Assembly: GCA_965249775.1 (NCBI GenBank)
Contig: OZ252253.1
Location: 1,302,001-1,366,000 of the forward strand
Origin: UBA822 sp965249775
GTDB lineage: Bacteria > Gemmatimonadota > Gemmatimonadetes > Longimicrobiales > Gaopeijiaceae
Length of the DNA: 64,000 bases
Reading direction: 5' to 3'
Shown here: piece by piece, positions 1 through 8,860 of the stretch
Position numbering within the stretch: the first letter of the stretch is position 1
Layout of the letters: every line of letters begins with the position of its first letter
The notes under the pieces: generated by a model
What the model was told of the DNA's origin: nothing
The model's input: only the letters and a program-made list of their open reading frames with translations
Database searches by the model: none
Translations under genes and position numbers: made by a program

Positions 1-580
1 ACCTTCGCGCGTTTTGGGCAGGACTCTTCCCAAGCCCAGTGTAGGGTTCTCCGGAGTCCTCGAGCACGTAGACCGCGGGCAGCTTTCGCTTGTCCCACGA
101 CGAGCGCTCGCTGCTGGGCAACTTTCGATAGACGCGTTCACTCAAGCGGATGCCGCTGCCTCTGCCGAGTAGGAACGTCTGGTTGACGGCTCTTCCAAGG
201 ATGTCGAATCGGCGACTCGAACCGGTGCCGAACTCCGTGGCGATGACTTCGCCGAGGTGGACATTCGCGCCGAGCCTAAAATCGAGTCCGATGTCCAGGG
301 CCAAGTCGGCGACGGCTCGTTGCATCATGGTTGCGGCGGCGACAGCCTCTGAGGCGGCGTCGGGCGGGAAGATGCTCAGCACGCCGTCACCGTTGAACTT
401 GATGACCTTGCCGCCCTGCTCTTCGACAACCTCGCTGGCCATTCGATAGTACCGCTCGATGAACACCGCCATCTCGGCATCGGAGTGCGAACGAAATGCC
501 CCGGCGTACCCGCTTACGTCGGCGAGGAGGATGATCGTCGGCGCGGACGGGAACTGGGGCGCCGTGGGGGGCGAGGCCAT
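1..580 (-). CDS. Class III adenylate/guanylate cyclase domain protein (3' end outside window)
   Basis: The frame is open from an ATG at 580 to the left edge, about 193 codons, so the C-terminus is missing. A GAGAGG Shine-Dalgarno sequence lies just upstream of the ATG. The translation has the class III nucleotide cyclase layout: a strand with the first metal-binding Asp (LLADVSGY, near residues 18-25), then FNGDGVLSIF with the second metal Asp near residue 66, then LGANVHLGEV, then FDILGRAVNQ. These cyclases make cAMP or cGMP from ATP or GTP. The domain sits at the extreme N-terminus with no membrane segment before it, so the part seen is cytoplasmic. Whether a TPR or ATPase module follows, as in many stand-alone cyclases, cannot be seen. 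Substrate specificity is not assigned. Confidence 0.85.
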   Translation of the reverse strand, partial: MASPPTAPQFPSAPTIILLADVSGYAGAFRSHSDAEMAVFIERYYRMASEVVEEQGGKVIKFNGDGVLSIFPPDAASEAVAAATMMQRAVADLALDIGLDFRLGANVHLGEVIATEFGTGSSRRFDILGRAVNQTFLLGRGSGIRLSERVYRKLPSSERSSWDKRKLPAVYVLEDSGEPYTGLGKSPAQNARR

Positions 581-738
581 ACTACCTCTCTTTGCCTGAA
601 TGCCTGGAAGTGCGGGGGTGACTCCCGCCGGTCCCGTCAGGGATACCGATGATGGACAGTCGCGTCGCGAGACGTTTGGGTCAAGAAAGACGGTGAGAAG
701 CACTTCGGATACAGAGTGGTAGGGCACGCGAGATTGTC

Positions 739-759
739 CCCCAAGCTGGAAACTTGGGG
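739..759 (-). terminator. Hairpin downstream of the pilin-like gene
   Basis: A perfect 7-bp inverted repeat (CCCCAAG / CTTGGGG, 7-nt loop) lies about 15 nt beyond the stop codon of the pilin-like gene and before the cyclase start. There is no U tract, so it is either a Rho-independent-like terminator of weak form or an mRNA 3' stabiliser. The rest of the 581-773 gap shows nothing else convincing. Confidence 0.4.
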
Positions 760-773
760 CTTCTCAGGTTCGA

Positions 774-1235
774 TTAGCGCGACTGATCCGAGCAGTAGAT
801 TTCACCAGGCTCGGTGACGGGGTCCGGGGGTCGCATCTCTCCCAGGAAAATCACGCATTGAACCGGCGTGCCTGCGTGGGTCGCATGTGCACTGAAGCCG
901 TCGCTTGTAGCGTCATCGACGATGAGCCTGATCCCCGAAGAAGGTTGAAAGCCGTCCGGGTAGTAGTCGATCATGAGTAGCTCGGATAGAGAGGTGCTGT
1001 ACGCCTCGTGGTCGGAATAGTAGACCTCCTGCGCTGACGAAAGACTGCGAAGATTGCTCTCCATCATCTGCGTGTAAGTGTATTCCCTGGTTTGGCAAGC
1101 GCACGAAGGCGCGAGAAACCATACGCTCGCCCCGATGACCACCGCGAAGATTGCACCGATTCTGGCGGTGTCCTTGAGAACGGTACGCATGAGTCTTGCG
1201 GCTGCAGTGCGACTTTGCGATGGTTCGTTTCCCAT
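774..1235 (-). CDS. Type IV pilin-like membrane-anchored protein, 153 aa
   Basis: The N-terminus is polar and is followed by one hydrophobic segment (AIFAVVIGASVWFL, about residues 26-40). A small periplasmic domain follows, opening with the pattern NLRSLSSAQEVYYSDHEAYS, close to the post-helix region of type IV pilin-like proteins of Gemmatimonadota and Acidobacteria. Two cysteines late in the domain (VQCVIF and EIYCSD) could form the usual pilin disulphide loop. The GFTLIE-type prepilin cleavage motif is absent, so this is pilin-like and not a canonical prepilin. Start chosen at 1235 because GGAGAGG precedes it by about 8 nt; a longer reading from 1361 lacks coding character. Function unknown; possibly a minor pilin or an orphan domain. 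Confidence 0.6.
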   Translation of the reverse strand: MGNEPSQSRTAAARLMRTVLKDTARIGAIFAVVIGASVWFLAPSCACQTREYTYTQMMESNLRSLSSAQEVYYSDHEAYSTSLSELLMIDYYPDGFQPSSGIRLIVDDATSDGFSAHATHAGTPVQCVIFLGEMRPPDPVTEPGEIYCSDQSR

Positions 1236-1398
1236 GGGTCGAGCCTCTCCCCGAGCTGCCTTGTCTACTTCAATTCTCGGCACGGTAAGGCCAAGCATCA
1301 AGGAAATCGATAGCGCACTAAAAGCGCTGCGACCTTGGCTCCGATCGACGCGCCTGGCCACATCGATCCGCCGGGGGGAGGGTGGTGGCCAAGCTACA

Positions 1399-1516
1399 GC
1401 CGGGAGGGTGTGATGTCCTCACGGAGCCGGTCCGCCGCGAAGCGGTGGAGCGCCCGATCCGCGGCAACGCCGCGGATCGCAGCGTCGGCGGAGAGAGGGC
1501 ATCACACCCTCCCGGC
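1399..1516. repeat. Structured palindromic intergenic element (118 bp, branched)
   Basis: A perfect 17-bp inverted repeat (1399-1415 against 1500-1516) encloses two further hairpins. One is 1431-1438/1442-1449 (8 bp with one G-U, GAA loop); the other is 1455-1465/1469-1479 (perfect 11 bp, AAC loop). The whole folds as a closed multibranch structure on either strand. It lies just beyond the stop codon of the FtsX-type permease gene (1538), inside the largest gene-free stretch of the window (1236-1537). It could be an operon terminator/stabiliser, a REP/MITE-like element or a small RNA. I see no second copy in the window. Confidence 0.6.
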
Positions 1517-1537
1517 GCTGCCCACATGTGAGCCCGC

Positions 1538-2749
<1,212 letters not shown>

Positions 2750-2755
2750 GATGGC

Positions 2756-4378
2756 CTACCGGAATCCTCCCCTAAACGGGTTGTTCGAGCGCATTCGGTT
2801 GAGGAATTCGTCCTGCGAGGCTCGCAGCTGGGCGGCCCCGACGATCGCAATCTGCTGGCCCTCCTCTAGGCCACTCACGACCTCGGTGAAATCCCAGTCG
2901 TTGAGCCCGACCATGACCCCTCTGGGTTCGATCGTGCCGTCCTCGGCCATGACGAACACCACGGCACGGCGCGCCTCTCTCTGCTGACTCGCGGCATCCC
3001 CTTCGCCGCGCTCCGCTTGCCCACCCCCCTGAAAGCCTCCCGAACCGGGAAAGCCGCCGCCCGCGGCGCCACCGCGTCGACCGGAGAAGAGCGTAGTCGC
3101 GAGCGCACGGGCGGAGTCCTGCGAGATCTCACCACTCGCGACCAACGCCCTCACGGAGTCGAGCGCCGCGCCACCGGGCCCGCCGCCCGCGCCCCTGCCA
3201 GTCCCGAACTCACGCCCTCCCGGGGCACTACCCGCTTGTGTGCCGCTCTGATCACCGTCGGAACCTGTAGCGGGAGTGCCCACTCCTCCGCCAGCCTGCC
3301 GCTCCTGTCCTGCACCGGGCCCGCCACCACGCCCACCACCTTGCCCCCGCGCACCCGCACCCGGGCCGCCCCCACCACCCAACCCCGCGAAGAGGCTGCG
3401 CGTATCGATGGCTTCTGCGTCGAGCCCGAGCACCATCGCCGCCGGCTGGAGATCCTCCGGCGTCACCACCGCGCTGTTGGGTATCAGGAGCACCTCAGAC
3501 GCCTGGGCAAGCTCGACCTCGACCTCGGCGTTCATCCCCGGGCGAAGCAGCCCGGAGCTATTGTCCAGTTGCACGATGACCGGGAACATGGTGACGTTCT
3601 GCTGCACGAGCGCCTGGGGCTCGATCTTCTCCACAATCCCGACGAAGCGCTCTTCGGGATAGGCCTCCACCGTCACGGTCGCCTGCATTCCCGGGCGGAT
3701 GTCGCCCATGTCGGTCTCATCCACGAGCGTACGTACCTGCATGAATTCGAGGTCGGCCATGATCATCAGCGTGGTTCCGCCCGAGACGTTCTGGGACGCC
3801 GACTGGATGACCTGACCCTCCTCGACGTTCTTCTCGAGCACGGTACCTGCCAGGGGGGCCCGGATGGTCACGTCGCTCATGCGGAGCTGGGCCAACTCAT
3901 GGTTGGTCTGGGATCTGACCAGCGTCGCTTGCGAATTGGCGAAGTCCAGGACCCTGCTCTCGTGCTCCTGGGCGGAGATGACGCCCGATTGCAACAACTC
4001 CTCGGAACGGTCCAGTTGCGCTTGAGAGATCTCCAGCCTTGCTTGCGCGACCACCAGGTCCGCCTCGGCCTGGTCGAACGCGTTCTGGACGTCCCGCGGG
4101 TCGACCTCCGCGAGGAGCGCGCCGGGTTCCACCTCGTCGCCGACGTCGACGTGAAGCCGAACGACCTCCCCCGAGGCCTTCGACTTGACCTCGACCGTAC
4201 GGATGGGCTCCACGTTGCCCGTGGCCTCGGCGGTGATCATCAGGTCTCCGAGCACGACTGTCGCGATCTGGAGCGACGGCACCTCGTCCACGTCACCGGC
4301 TCCGCAAGCCACGACGATGGGTGCCAGCACCGCTGCACCCCACGATCTCATACGCGTCATATCGGTCATGCGCATCAT
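2756..4378 (-). CDS. MacA-like efflux periplasmic adaptor lipoprotein with Gly-rich insert, 540 aa
   Basis: Membrane-fusion (adaptor) subunit linking the MacB-type pump to an outer-membrane channel. The N-terminal signal ends in a lipobox (VVACG, about residue 25), so it is probably a lipoprotein. The order is barrel-sandwich/lipoyl half, coiled-coil hairpin (about 100-170, EADLVVAQARLEISQAQLDR), second lipoyl half (IRAPLAGTVLEK), beta-barrel, and C-terminal membrane-proximal domain. About 150 residues (roughly 325-480) of very Gly-rich, low-complexity sequence interrupt the C-terminal domain. This makes the protein much longer than the usual 370-400 aa. Its ATG overlaps the ATPase stop as ATGA. 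Confidence 0.9.
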   Translation of the reverse strand: MMRMTDMTRMRSWGAAVLAPIVVACGAGDVDEVPSLQIATVVLGDLMITAEATGNVEPIRTVEVKSKASGEVVRLHVDVGDEVEPGALLAEVDPRDVQNAFDQAEADLVVAQARLEISQAQLDRSEELLQSGVISAQEHESRVLDFANSQATLVRSQTNHELAQLRMSDVTIRAPLAGTVLEKNVEEGQVIQSASQNVSGGTTLMIMADLEFMQVRTLVDETDMGDIRPGMQATVTVEAYPEERFVGIVEKIEPQALVQQNVTMFPVIVQLDNSSGLLRPGMNAEVEVELAQASEVLLIPNSAVVTPEDLQPAAMVLGLDAEAIDTRSLFAGLGGGGGPGAGARGQGGGRGGGPGAGQERQAGGGVGTPATGSDGDQSGTQAGSAPGGREFGTGRGAGGGPGGAALDSVRALVASGEISQDSARALATTLFSGRRGGAAGGGFPGSGGFQGGGQAERGEGDAASQQREARRAVVFVMAEDGTIEPRGVMVGLNDWDFTEVVSGLEEGQQIAIVGAAQLRASQDEFLNRMRSNNPFRGGFR

Positions 4379-5085
4379 ACGTGCGCCTCTACAGACTCGG
4401 TCAAAAAGTCCTGTGCGATCAGGCCGTCGTGCAGGTGAACCTGGCGCCTGGCGTACGCGGCAATGTTCGCCTCGTGTGTGACGAGCACGATGGTCTGGCC
4501 CTCCTCCTGGTTCAACTTGACGAAGACCTCCATGATCTCCTCGCCCGTCACCGAGTCGAGGTTGCCGGTGGGCTCGTCCGCAAGGAGAAGCGCGGGATTG
4601 TTGACGAGGGCCCTGGCCACCGCCACACGCTGTCTCTGCCCTCCGGAAAGTTCCGGCGGGCGGTGGTCCATCCGGTCGTCAAGACCGACCAGAGCCAGCT
4701 TTTCCTCGGACCGAGACTTGCGCGCCTTCGCGGCGACACCTGCATAGATGAGCGGGAGCTCCACATTGTGGAGCGCCGTGGCCCGGGGAAGGAGGTTGAA
4801 GGTCTGAAAGACGAAGCCGATCTCCCGATTTCGTATCCGCGCGAGCTCGTCGTCGCTCAGCTCGCTGACTGGCACACCGTTCAGCCAGTATTCTCCGTCC
4901 GTCGGCGTATCCAGGCACCCGATCAGGTTCATGAAGGTCGACTTCCCGCTCCCGGACGGGCCCATGACGGTCACGAACTCTCCTGGATGAATCTCCAGGT
5001 CGGCGCCTCGGAGCGCCCGTACGGTCTCGGCACCGAGGACATAGTCCTTACGGAGCCCCCGAGTCCGAATGATCAACTCACTCAC
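4375..5085 (-). CDS. MacB/LolD-type ABC transporter ATP-binding protein, 236 aa
   Basis: A complete nucleotide-binding domain of the MacB/LolD/FtsE class. It has Walker A GPSGSGKST near residues 42-50, a Q-loop (FVFQTFNLLPR), the LSGGQRQRVAVARAL signature, Walker B LLLADEPTGNLD and a switch His in VTHE. The insert following the Q-loop (NLLPRATALHNVELPL) is typical of exporters that pair with FtsX-type permeases. It energises the permease at 1538-2749. A 55-nt gap separates it from the Spy-like gene upstream, and its stop overlaps the start of the adaptor gene. Confidence 0.93.
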   Translation of the reverse strand: MSELIIRTRGLRKDYVLGAETVRALRGADLEIHPGEFVTVMGPSGSGKSTFMNLIGCLDTPTDGEYWLNGVPVSELSDDELARIRNREIGFVFQTFNLLPRATALHNVELPLIYAGVAAKARKSRSEEKLALVGLDDRMDHRPPELSGGQRQRVAVARALVNNPALLLADEPTGNLDSVTGEEIMEVFVKLNQEEGQTIVLVTHEANIAAYARRQVHLHDGLIAQDFLTESVEAHV

Positions 5086-5140
5086 AGATTCCTCCCAAGG
5101 ATGGCCTCGAGCTCAGCTCGGACCAAAACCATCATAAGGC

Positions 5141-5557
5141 TTACTTTTCGGAATTGTTTCGGCGCCGCGTGGCGCGCTCGGCGTACTCCGTCAGCAATAC
5201 GTCGTACCTCGCACGTTGATCATCGGTGAGAACCTGCCGGATCTCCATCGTCAGATCACCAATCACGGCTCGGTAACGCGGCCGAAAGTCCGTGTTCAAG
5301 TCGGACATGCGCTGCCGGTGGAATGATACGAGCGAATCGACCGTGGCCTTCTGGACGACGCTGAGTCCGACTCTGTCCACGATCATCGGGTGGCGCGCGC
5401 CCCCTCTCTCGGACCGCGCATCCCTGCGGACCTCGTCGGGCGTGCTCGCATTCGCTGTTTGATCCCAGGCGAGCCCAACCGCGACGCCACTCCCGAACAG
5501 GAGAATCAACGCGGTCGCCGCTACCATCTTCGCCTTAAAAGCACTCTGAGAAATCAT
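5141..5557 (-). CDS. Spy/CpxP-like periplasmic stress protein, 138 aa
   Basis: A hydrophobic N-terminal signal or anchor (VAATALILLFGSGVAVGLA) is followed by a highly charged helical domain with an LT-x-x-Q element (VLTDDQRARYDVLL), as in Spy/CpxP/zinc-resistance-associated proteins. These act as periplasmic chaperones or metal/envelope-stress sensors. Start chosen at 5557: the ATG overlaps the previous gene's stop as TGATG and has GGAGGTGA about 7 nt upstream. A longer reading from 5578 would place that Shine-Dalgarno sequence inside the coding region. In this operon it probably monitors or buffers the stress that the sigma factor and pump respond to. Confidence 0.75.
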   Translation of the reverse strand: MISQSAFKAKMVAATALILLFGSGVAVGLAWDQTANASTPDEVRRDARSERGGARHPMIVDRVGLSVVQKATVDSLVSFHRQRMSDLNTDFRPRYRAVIGDLTMEIRQVLTDDQRARYDVLLTEYAERATRRRNNSEK

Positions 5558-6003
5558 CAGAACGTCACCTCCACCCACAGGAACGGATCGCCCCCCTCAG
5601 ACTGTTCCATCAAATCGGGCAGGGTTCGGTCTTCGAGCCCCACCGTGAGTGCCTCCTCGACGCCCAACTCGGTGGCCGGCCGGTCCCGGAGGAGAAGCAC
5701 ACCGGCAATCGCCGCCGCAACAACTGCCGCACGAATAACCGTCAGGGACCATGACTGAAGGGTGTCCGCGACCCCCACTTCCGCAGCAACCCGGCGCCTC
5801 GCCAATTCGTCGGTGGCCCGCGCCATCACGTGAGACAGGAACCGCGGCCAGTATCCAGGATCGTCGAGTCCCGGGTCGAGGACAGCGAGGTCGTCACCTT
5901 CTCCCGTAGGGCCATCGCCCTCATACGGGCCGAAGCGCCCCTTCCGTGTGTCGCTCGTCATACCGTTCTCCCTAGGCTCGGTGCTCTCCGTATTCTTCAC
6001 CAT
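5557..6003 (-). CDS. Small single-span membrane protein, possible anti-sigma factor, 148 aa
   Basis: It follows the ECF sigma gene by 3 nt. It has a hydrophilic, acidic N-terminal half (about 1-80), one transmembrane helix (VIRAAVVAAAIAGVLLL, about 88-105) and a short exported tail. This is the topology and position of an anti-sigma factor, but there is no zinc-binding HxxxCxxC anti-sigma motif and no family I can name. The stretch YWPRFLSHVMARATDELARR could be the sigma-binding helix region. It is translationally coupled to the downstream Spy-like gene. The anti-sigma role is inferred from context only. Confidence 0.65.
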   Translation of the reverse strand: MVKNTESTEPRENGMTSDTRKGRFGPYEGDGPTGEGDDLAVLDPGLDDPGYWPRFLSHVMARATDELARRRVAAEVGVADTLQSWSLTVIRAAVVAAAIAGVLLLRDRPATELGVEEALTVGLEDRTLPDLMEQSEGGDPFLWVEVTF

Positions 6004-6006
6004 GCT

Positions 6007-6678
6007 TCACCTTATTTTGGTCTTTACGACCCGCGAGTCACCTCCCACCGGCACGTTCCCAATCGCCCTTACTTGTCCAACGCTCTGGACATGCCCGCTC
6101 TGCGCAGGTCCGGTAGGCCCGTGCTCGGCCGCGACCTGTGCCAAATCCGAGTCCCGCCGCAAGGATTTTCTGGCAAAATGTAGATGCGATCGCACTGTCC
6201 CCGGGGGGATCCCAAGGTGCTCCGCGATCTCGCGATGCCTCCAACCCTCGAGATCGTGCAGGAGCACGATCTCCCTCTGGACCTCCGGAAGCCGCCGTAG
6301 CGCGCGCTCCAACCGTTCCCGAAGCTCTGTGTGTTCCGCCTCCTTTTCGGGCGTCCGGCCTCGGGCCGCGGCCGTCTCGGGTACGACGTCGGTAACCCTT
6401 AACACCTCGCGACGCACCAAGTTGCGAGCACGATTCCGTACGATCGTCATCAGCCAACCAGCGAAGCGGTCGGGATTTCTGCAATCATCGAGTCGCGCGA
6501 GGGCGACCATGAACGCCTCCTGTGCAGCATCATCGGCATCGACATGGCGACCCGTAACCGAAAGGCTGACGGCGTAGGCCGCACGCATGTATCGGCCCAC
6601 GAGAACCCCAAAGGCCTGGCTATCGCCAGCCCGTGCCTTCCGGACCAGATACGCGTCCGAACTCACTGTTTCACTCAT
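6007..6678 (-). CDS. ECF-family RNA polymerase sigma factor, 223 aa
   Basis: Sigma-70 region 2 is at about residues 25-95 (QAFGVLVGRY; DADDAAQEAFMVA; FAGWLMTIVRNRA). Region 4 is at about 125-180 (LRRLPEVQREIVLLHDLEGW; HREIAEHLGIPPGTVRSHL), the helix-turn-helix that reads the -35 element. There is no region 3, which defines the ECF group. A tail of about 40 residues after region 4 is unusual and unassigned. It is the first gene of an operon that continues with a membrane protein, a Spy-like protein and a MacAB-type pump, so it most likely controls that envelope-stress/efflux set and possibly itself. Confidence 0.92.
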   Translation of the reverse strand: MSETVSSDAYLVRKARAGDSQAFGVLVGRYMRAAYAVSLSVTGRHVDADDAAQEAFMVALARLDDCRNPDRFAGWLMTIVRNRARNLVRREVLRVTDVVPETAAARGRTPEKEAEHTELRERLERALRRLPEVQREIVLLHDLEGWRHREIAEHLGIPPGTVRSHLHFARKSLRRDSDLAQVAAEHGPTGPAQSGHVQSVGQVRAIGNVPVGGDSRVVKTKIR

Positions 6679-6741
6679 GAGACACCGCTACCGCCCGTCG
6701 TGTTGAGCGTTCCCCGACATTCGTGCTACACCTAAGACGCT

Positions 6742-7311
6742 TCATCCGCCCAAATCGTTAGCCGAAGGGGCCGATCTTACCCCGGCGAGGAGTTCGGACA
6801 ACCGGAGCTCCGGTAGCCCGTCAAGAGACCTCCCTGTCTCAAGCACATCCCCGCAGGCTACGAACGGGTCGGCCGCCGGATAGAAAACCAGGTGCATCAG
6901 CGGCGCCCCCGGATCCGTAGCCGAGCCCGTGGAGGCCTGGCCGCAAAGACGCACGATCCACTCAGACCCCTCGTGCTCGAAACTCCGAAACGGAAGATTC
7001 TCGAGGGGGGTGCGCTCGAGCGCGGGCCTTGGACGCTCCCCTCGGCCCGACGCGGCACCCTGTCGATCAGGTCCGCGCCTTCGACCACGCTCCCGCTTGC
7101 GCGATGAGCCCTTCCCGCGTGGGCCCTCTGGACGTTCGCGTTGACCACGGAGACCCGGAGCCTGCGGCGCGGGCACGCTAGCCGCCGTGTCGGAACTGCC
7201 GGCCGTGCGCGGTCCGGAATCCCCGACGGCCTCGCGGATCGGGATCGGCTTGGGTTTTCCCGCTCCACCCTTCTTGCGTGCTTCCTGGTCCATGTCTTGG
7301 TCGTGGTCCAT
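6742..7311 (-). CDS. Conserved-looking protein with basic disordered N-terminus, 189 aa
   Basis: The first 105 residues or so are low complexity, rich in Arg, Lys, Gly and Pro. The C-terminal 80 residues look folded (LPFRSFEHEGSEWIVRLCGQ and LMHLVFYPAADPFVACGD) and may bind an anionic partner with the basic tail free. I do not recognise the family. The start is uncertain: the ATG at 7311 has no clear Shine-Dalgarno sequence and abuts a 13-bp tandem repeat; ATG 7293 is the alternative. It lies 63 nt upstream of the sigma gene on the same strand, so it might share its transcript. Confidence 0.6.
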   Translation of the reverse strand: MDHDQDMDQEARKKGGAGKPKPIPIREAVGDSGPRTAGSSDTAASVPAPQAPGLRGQRERPEGPRGKGSSRKRERGRRRGPDRQGAASGRGERPRPALERTPLENLPFRSFEHEGSEWIVRLCGQASTGSATDPGAPLMHLVFYPAADPFVACGDVLETGRSLDGLPELRLSELLAGVRSAPSANDLGG

Positions 7312-7370
7312 GCGTTCAGTCTATGCGCTCGGTCTCTGCGTTCGGTCTATGCGTTGGGTCTCTGCGTTGG
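7311..7370. repeat. 13-bp tandem repeat, about 4.6 copies
   Basis: Four full imperfect copies of a 13-mer (consensus TGCGTTCGGTCTM) and a partial fifth copy directly abut the start codon of the 6742-7311 gene. They occupy its 5' leader. Copy-number change here would alter the spacing between promoter and start codon. The rest of 7371-7576, between divergent genes, shows no clear element. Confidence 0.7.
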
Positions 7371-7576
7371 CCCTGATCCCTGCTCCCGGCCTGGAACCTG
7401 CGCCCGTCCGGATCCGTCAACGAGCAAGATGGCCAGACTCCTTCGGGCTCGCCATGGTGCGCACCATCTCGCCGATGCTCGTCCATGATTTTTGTTGGCC
7501 GGGGCCGGTGCCAGGTTTAGGTTAGCATAGGGACGTAGGGAAGCTCACCAGCCAACGCCGGCGACAAGACACGGGC

Positions 7577-8053
7577 ATGACCGAAGGCACGGTAAATACA
7601 AGTGGGGCGAAGCGCGAGTACGCCCAGCTGGTTCATTTGCACACGCGTATGTTGAGTCAACTCCGTGAGATTCGGGAGCATCTGATCTCGCCGGGCACCG
7701 TTGAGATCCTCGCAGCGATTCGGCGTCGGACTGGCAGCGACCCCAACGATAACTTGTCCGAAATCACCACCGCAGTCGAAGAGGCTATTCGCGCGTTGAA
7801 GCTGAGTGAGGGCAAAATCCGCGAAGAGGGCATGGTGGACTATGAGCATGCCGATATCTCCGGCCTCCCGAATCTACCGGCCACGCTGGCCCGCTTCCTC
7901 GCCGAACGCAGGGAAACGCCAGGATTTACCTACGAGGTGCTCCACGACGAGAATCGGGGCTGGATCATCTTGTGGAAGGAATACACTCAGACGGGATCGG
8001 TGCGGGGCTCCGGCCAGTTCTACGAGCGCCCCTACGCCTGGATCGACGAGTAA
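7577..8053 (+). CDS. Uncharacterised cytoplasmic protein, 158 aa
   Basis: No signal peptide or membrane segment. The first half is strongly helical and charged (HTRMLSQLREIREHL; SEITTAVEEAIRALKLSEGK). The second half looks like a small mixed alpha/beta domain with several aromatics (FTYEVLHDENRGWIILWKEY, FYERPYAWID). Codon use resembles its neighbours. I do not recognise a family and assign no function. It stands alone on the plus strand, divergent from 6742-7311 and convergent with the HNH gene. Confidence 0.65.
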   Translation: MTEGTVNTSGAKREYAQLVHLHTRMLSQLREIREHLISPGTVEILAAIRRRTGSDPNDNLSEITTAVEEAIRALKLSEGKIREEGMVDYEHADISGLPNLPATLARFLAERRETPGFTYEVLHDENRGWIILWKEYTQTGSVRGSGQFYERPYAWIDE

Positions 8054-8086
8054 CACCCCGAGTCGCGCGAGATGCGAGCCAGTCGC

Positions 8087-8668
8087 CTACTTGTGTAGAG
8101 CTCCCCCAGATTTCTCAAGCCCCGCCCGCAGCGTAGACAGCGCCTCTTCTCCGTAGAACATCTTGATGTACCGCGCTTGCGTCGGCGTGACCCGTCGCAC
8201 CGTCCACACGAGCCGGACATAGTTCGGCTCTCGTGGTTCGGTCAGGAGCCTCATGCCGGCTTCCACGGGCAGACGATCTCCCTTGCGATTGTTACACGGA
8301 GAACACGACGCAACCAGGTTTTGCCAAGAGTTGTCCCCACCGCGGGACAGCGGGAGGATATGGTCGCGCGTCAGGAACTGCCGGCCCTTGAGCTGCCCGC
8401 GATGACGCCCACAGTACTGGCATGTGTACTCGTCTCTGGCGAACAGGAAAGTGTTCGTGACCTGGCGGCGGAAGCGACGCGGCACGTGGACGAAGCGCAC
8501 GAGTCGAATCACCGTCGGGAACGGCAATTCGGTCCGTGGGGAGCGGAAGGCCCGTCCCGGGTCCACTTCGAGAATCTCGGCCTTTTGGTCGAGAACCAGG
8601 CGAATGGCGCGGCGAGCCGGAATAATGGTCAACGGCTCGAAAGACGCATTCAAGGCCAGGCAGCCCAT
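8087..8668 (-). CDS. HNH endonuclease, 193 aa
   Basis: It matches the widespread stand-alone HNH family whose members open with LALNASFEPL and an Arg-rich linker. It then has a zinc-ribbon-style HNH core: CQYCG, TRDHILPLSRGG (catalytic His region), WQNLVASCSPCNNRKGDR. Two CxxC pairs bind structural zinc and the DH pair holds the catalytic metal. The family's function is not well defined; it is usually chromosomal and not a homing or phage gene. Start set at 8668 (MGCLALNAS) because GGGAGGG lies upstream and homologues start here; the frame remains open up to 8776. The gap 8669-8860 shows nothing else. Confidence 0.88.
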   Translation of the reverse strand: MGCLALNASFEPLTIIPARRAIRLVLDQKAEILEVDPGRAFRSPRTELPFPTVIRLVRFVHVPRRFRRQVTNTFLFARDEYTCQYCGRHRGQLKGRQFLTRDHILPLSRGGDNSWQNLVASCSPCNNRKGDRLPVEAGMRLLTEPREPNYVRLVWTVRRVTPTQARYIKMFYGEEALSTLRAGLEKSGGALHK

Positions 8669-8860
8669 TGTTCGAACACCCTCCCTGCACGACGATACTT
8701 TTCGGAGCTCCTCGAGCCCCTCGTGAACCGGAGACGCGAGAGCCATCGGCCGATCCCCGGAGTCGCCTAACTGCATTGTACGCCTAGAACCTACCGAAGC
8801 TCCACGGGAGTCCGCTACGGGAGCGCCTTAGAAGGGCCTCCAAGGGGGTTTCAGGAGAGC

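Noticed and set aside
760..790. GGTTCGATT resembling a tRNA T-loop
   Set aside because: No matching acceptor, D or anticodon arms around it, and it lies in the 3' end of the pilin-like gene.
3017..4438. Plus-strand open frame of 473 codons opposite the MacA-like gene
   Set aside because: It mirrors the Gly-rich and high-GC coding strand; composition is typical of antisense frames.
8087..8668. HNH endonuclease as a sign of a mobile intron or phage
   Set aside because: It belongs to a widely distributed chromosomal family; no intron boundaries, repeats or phage genes are around it.
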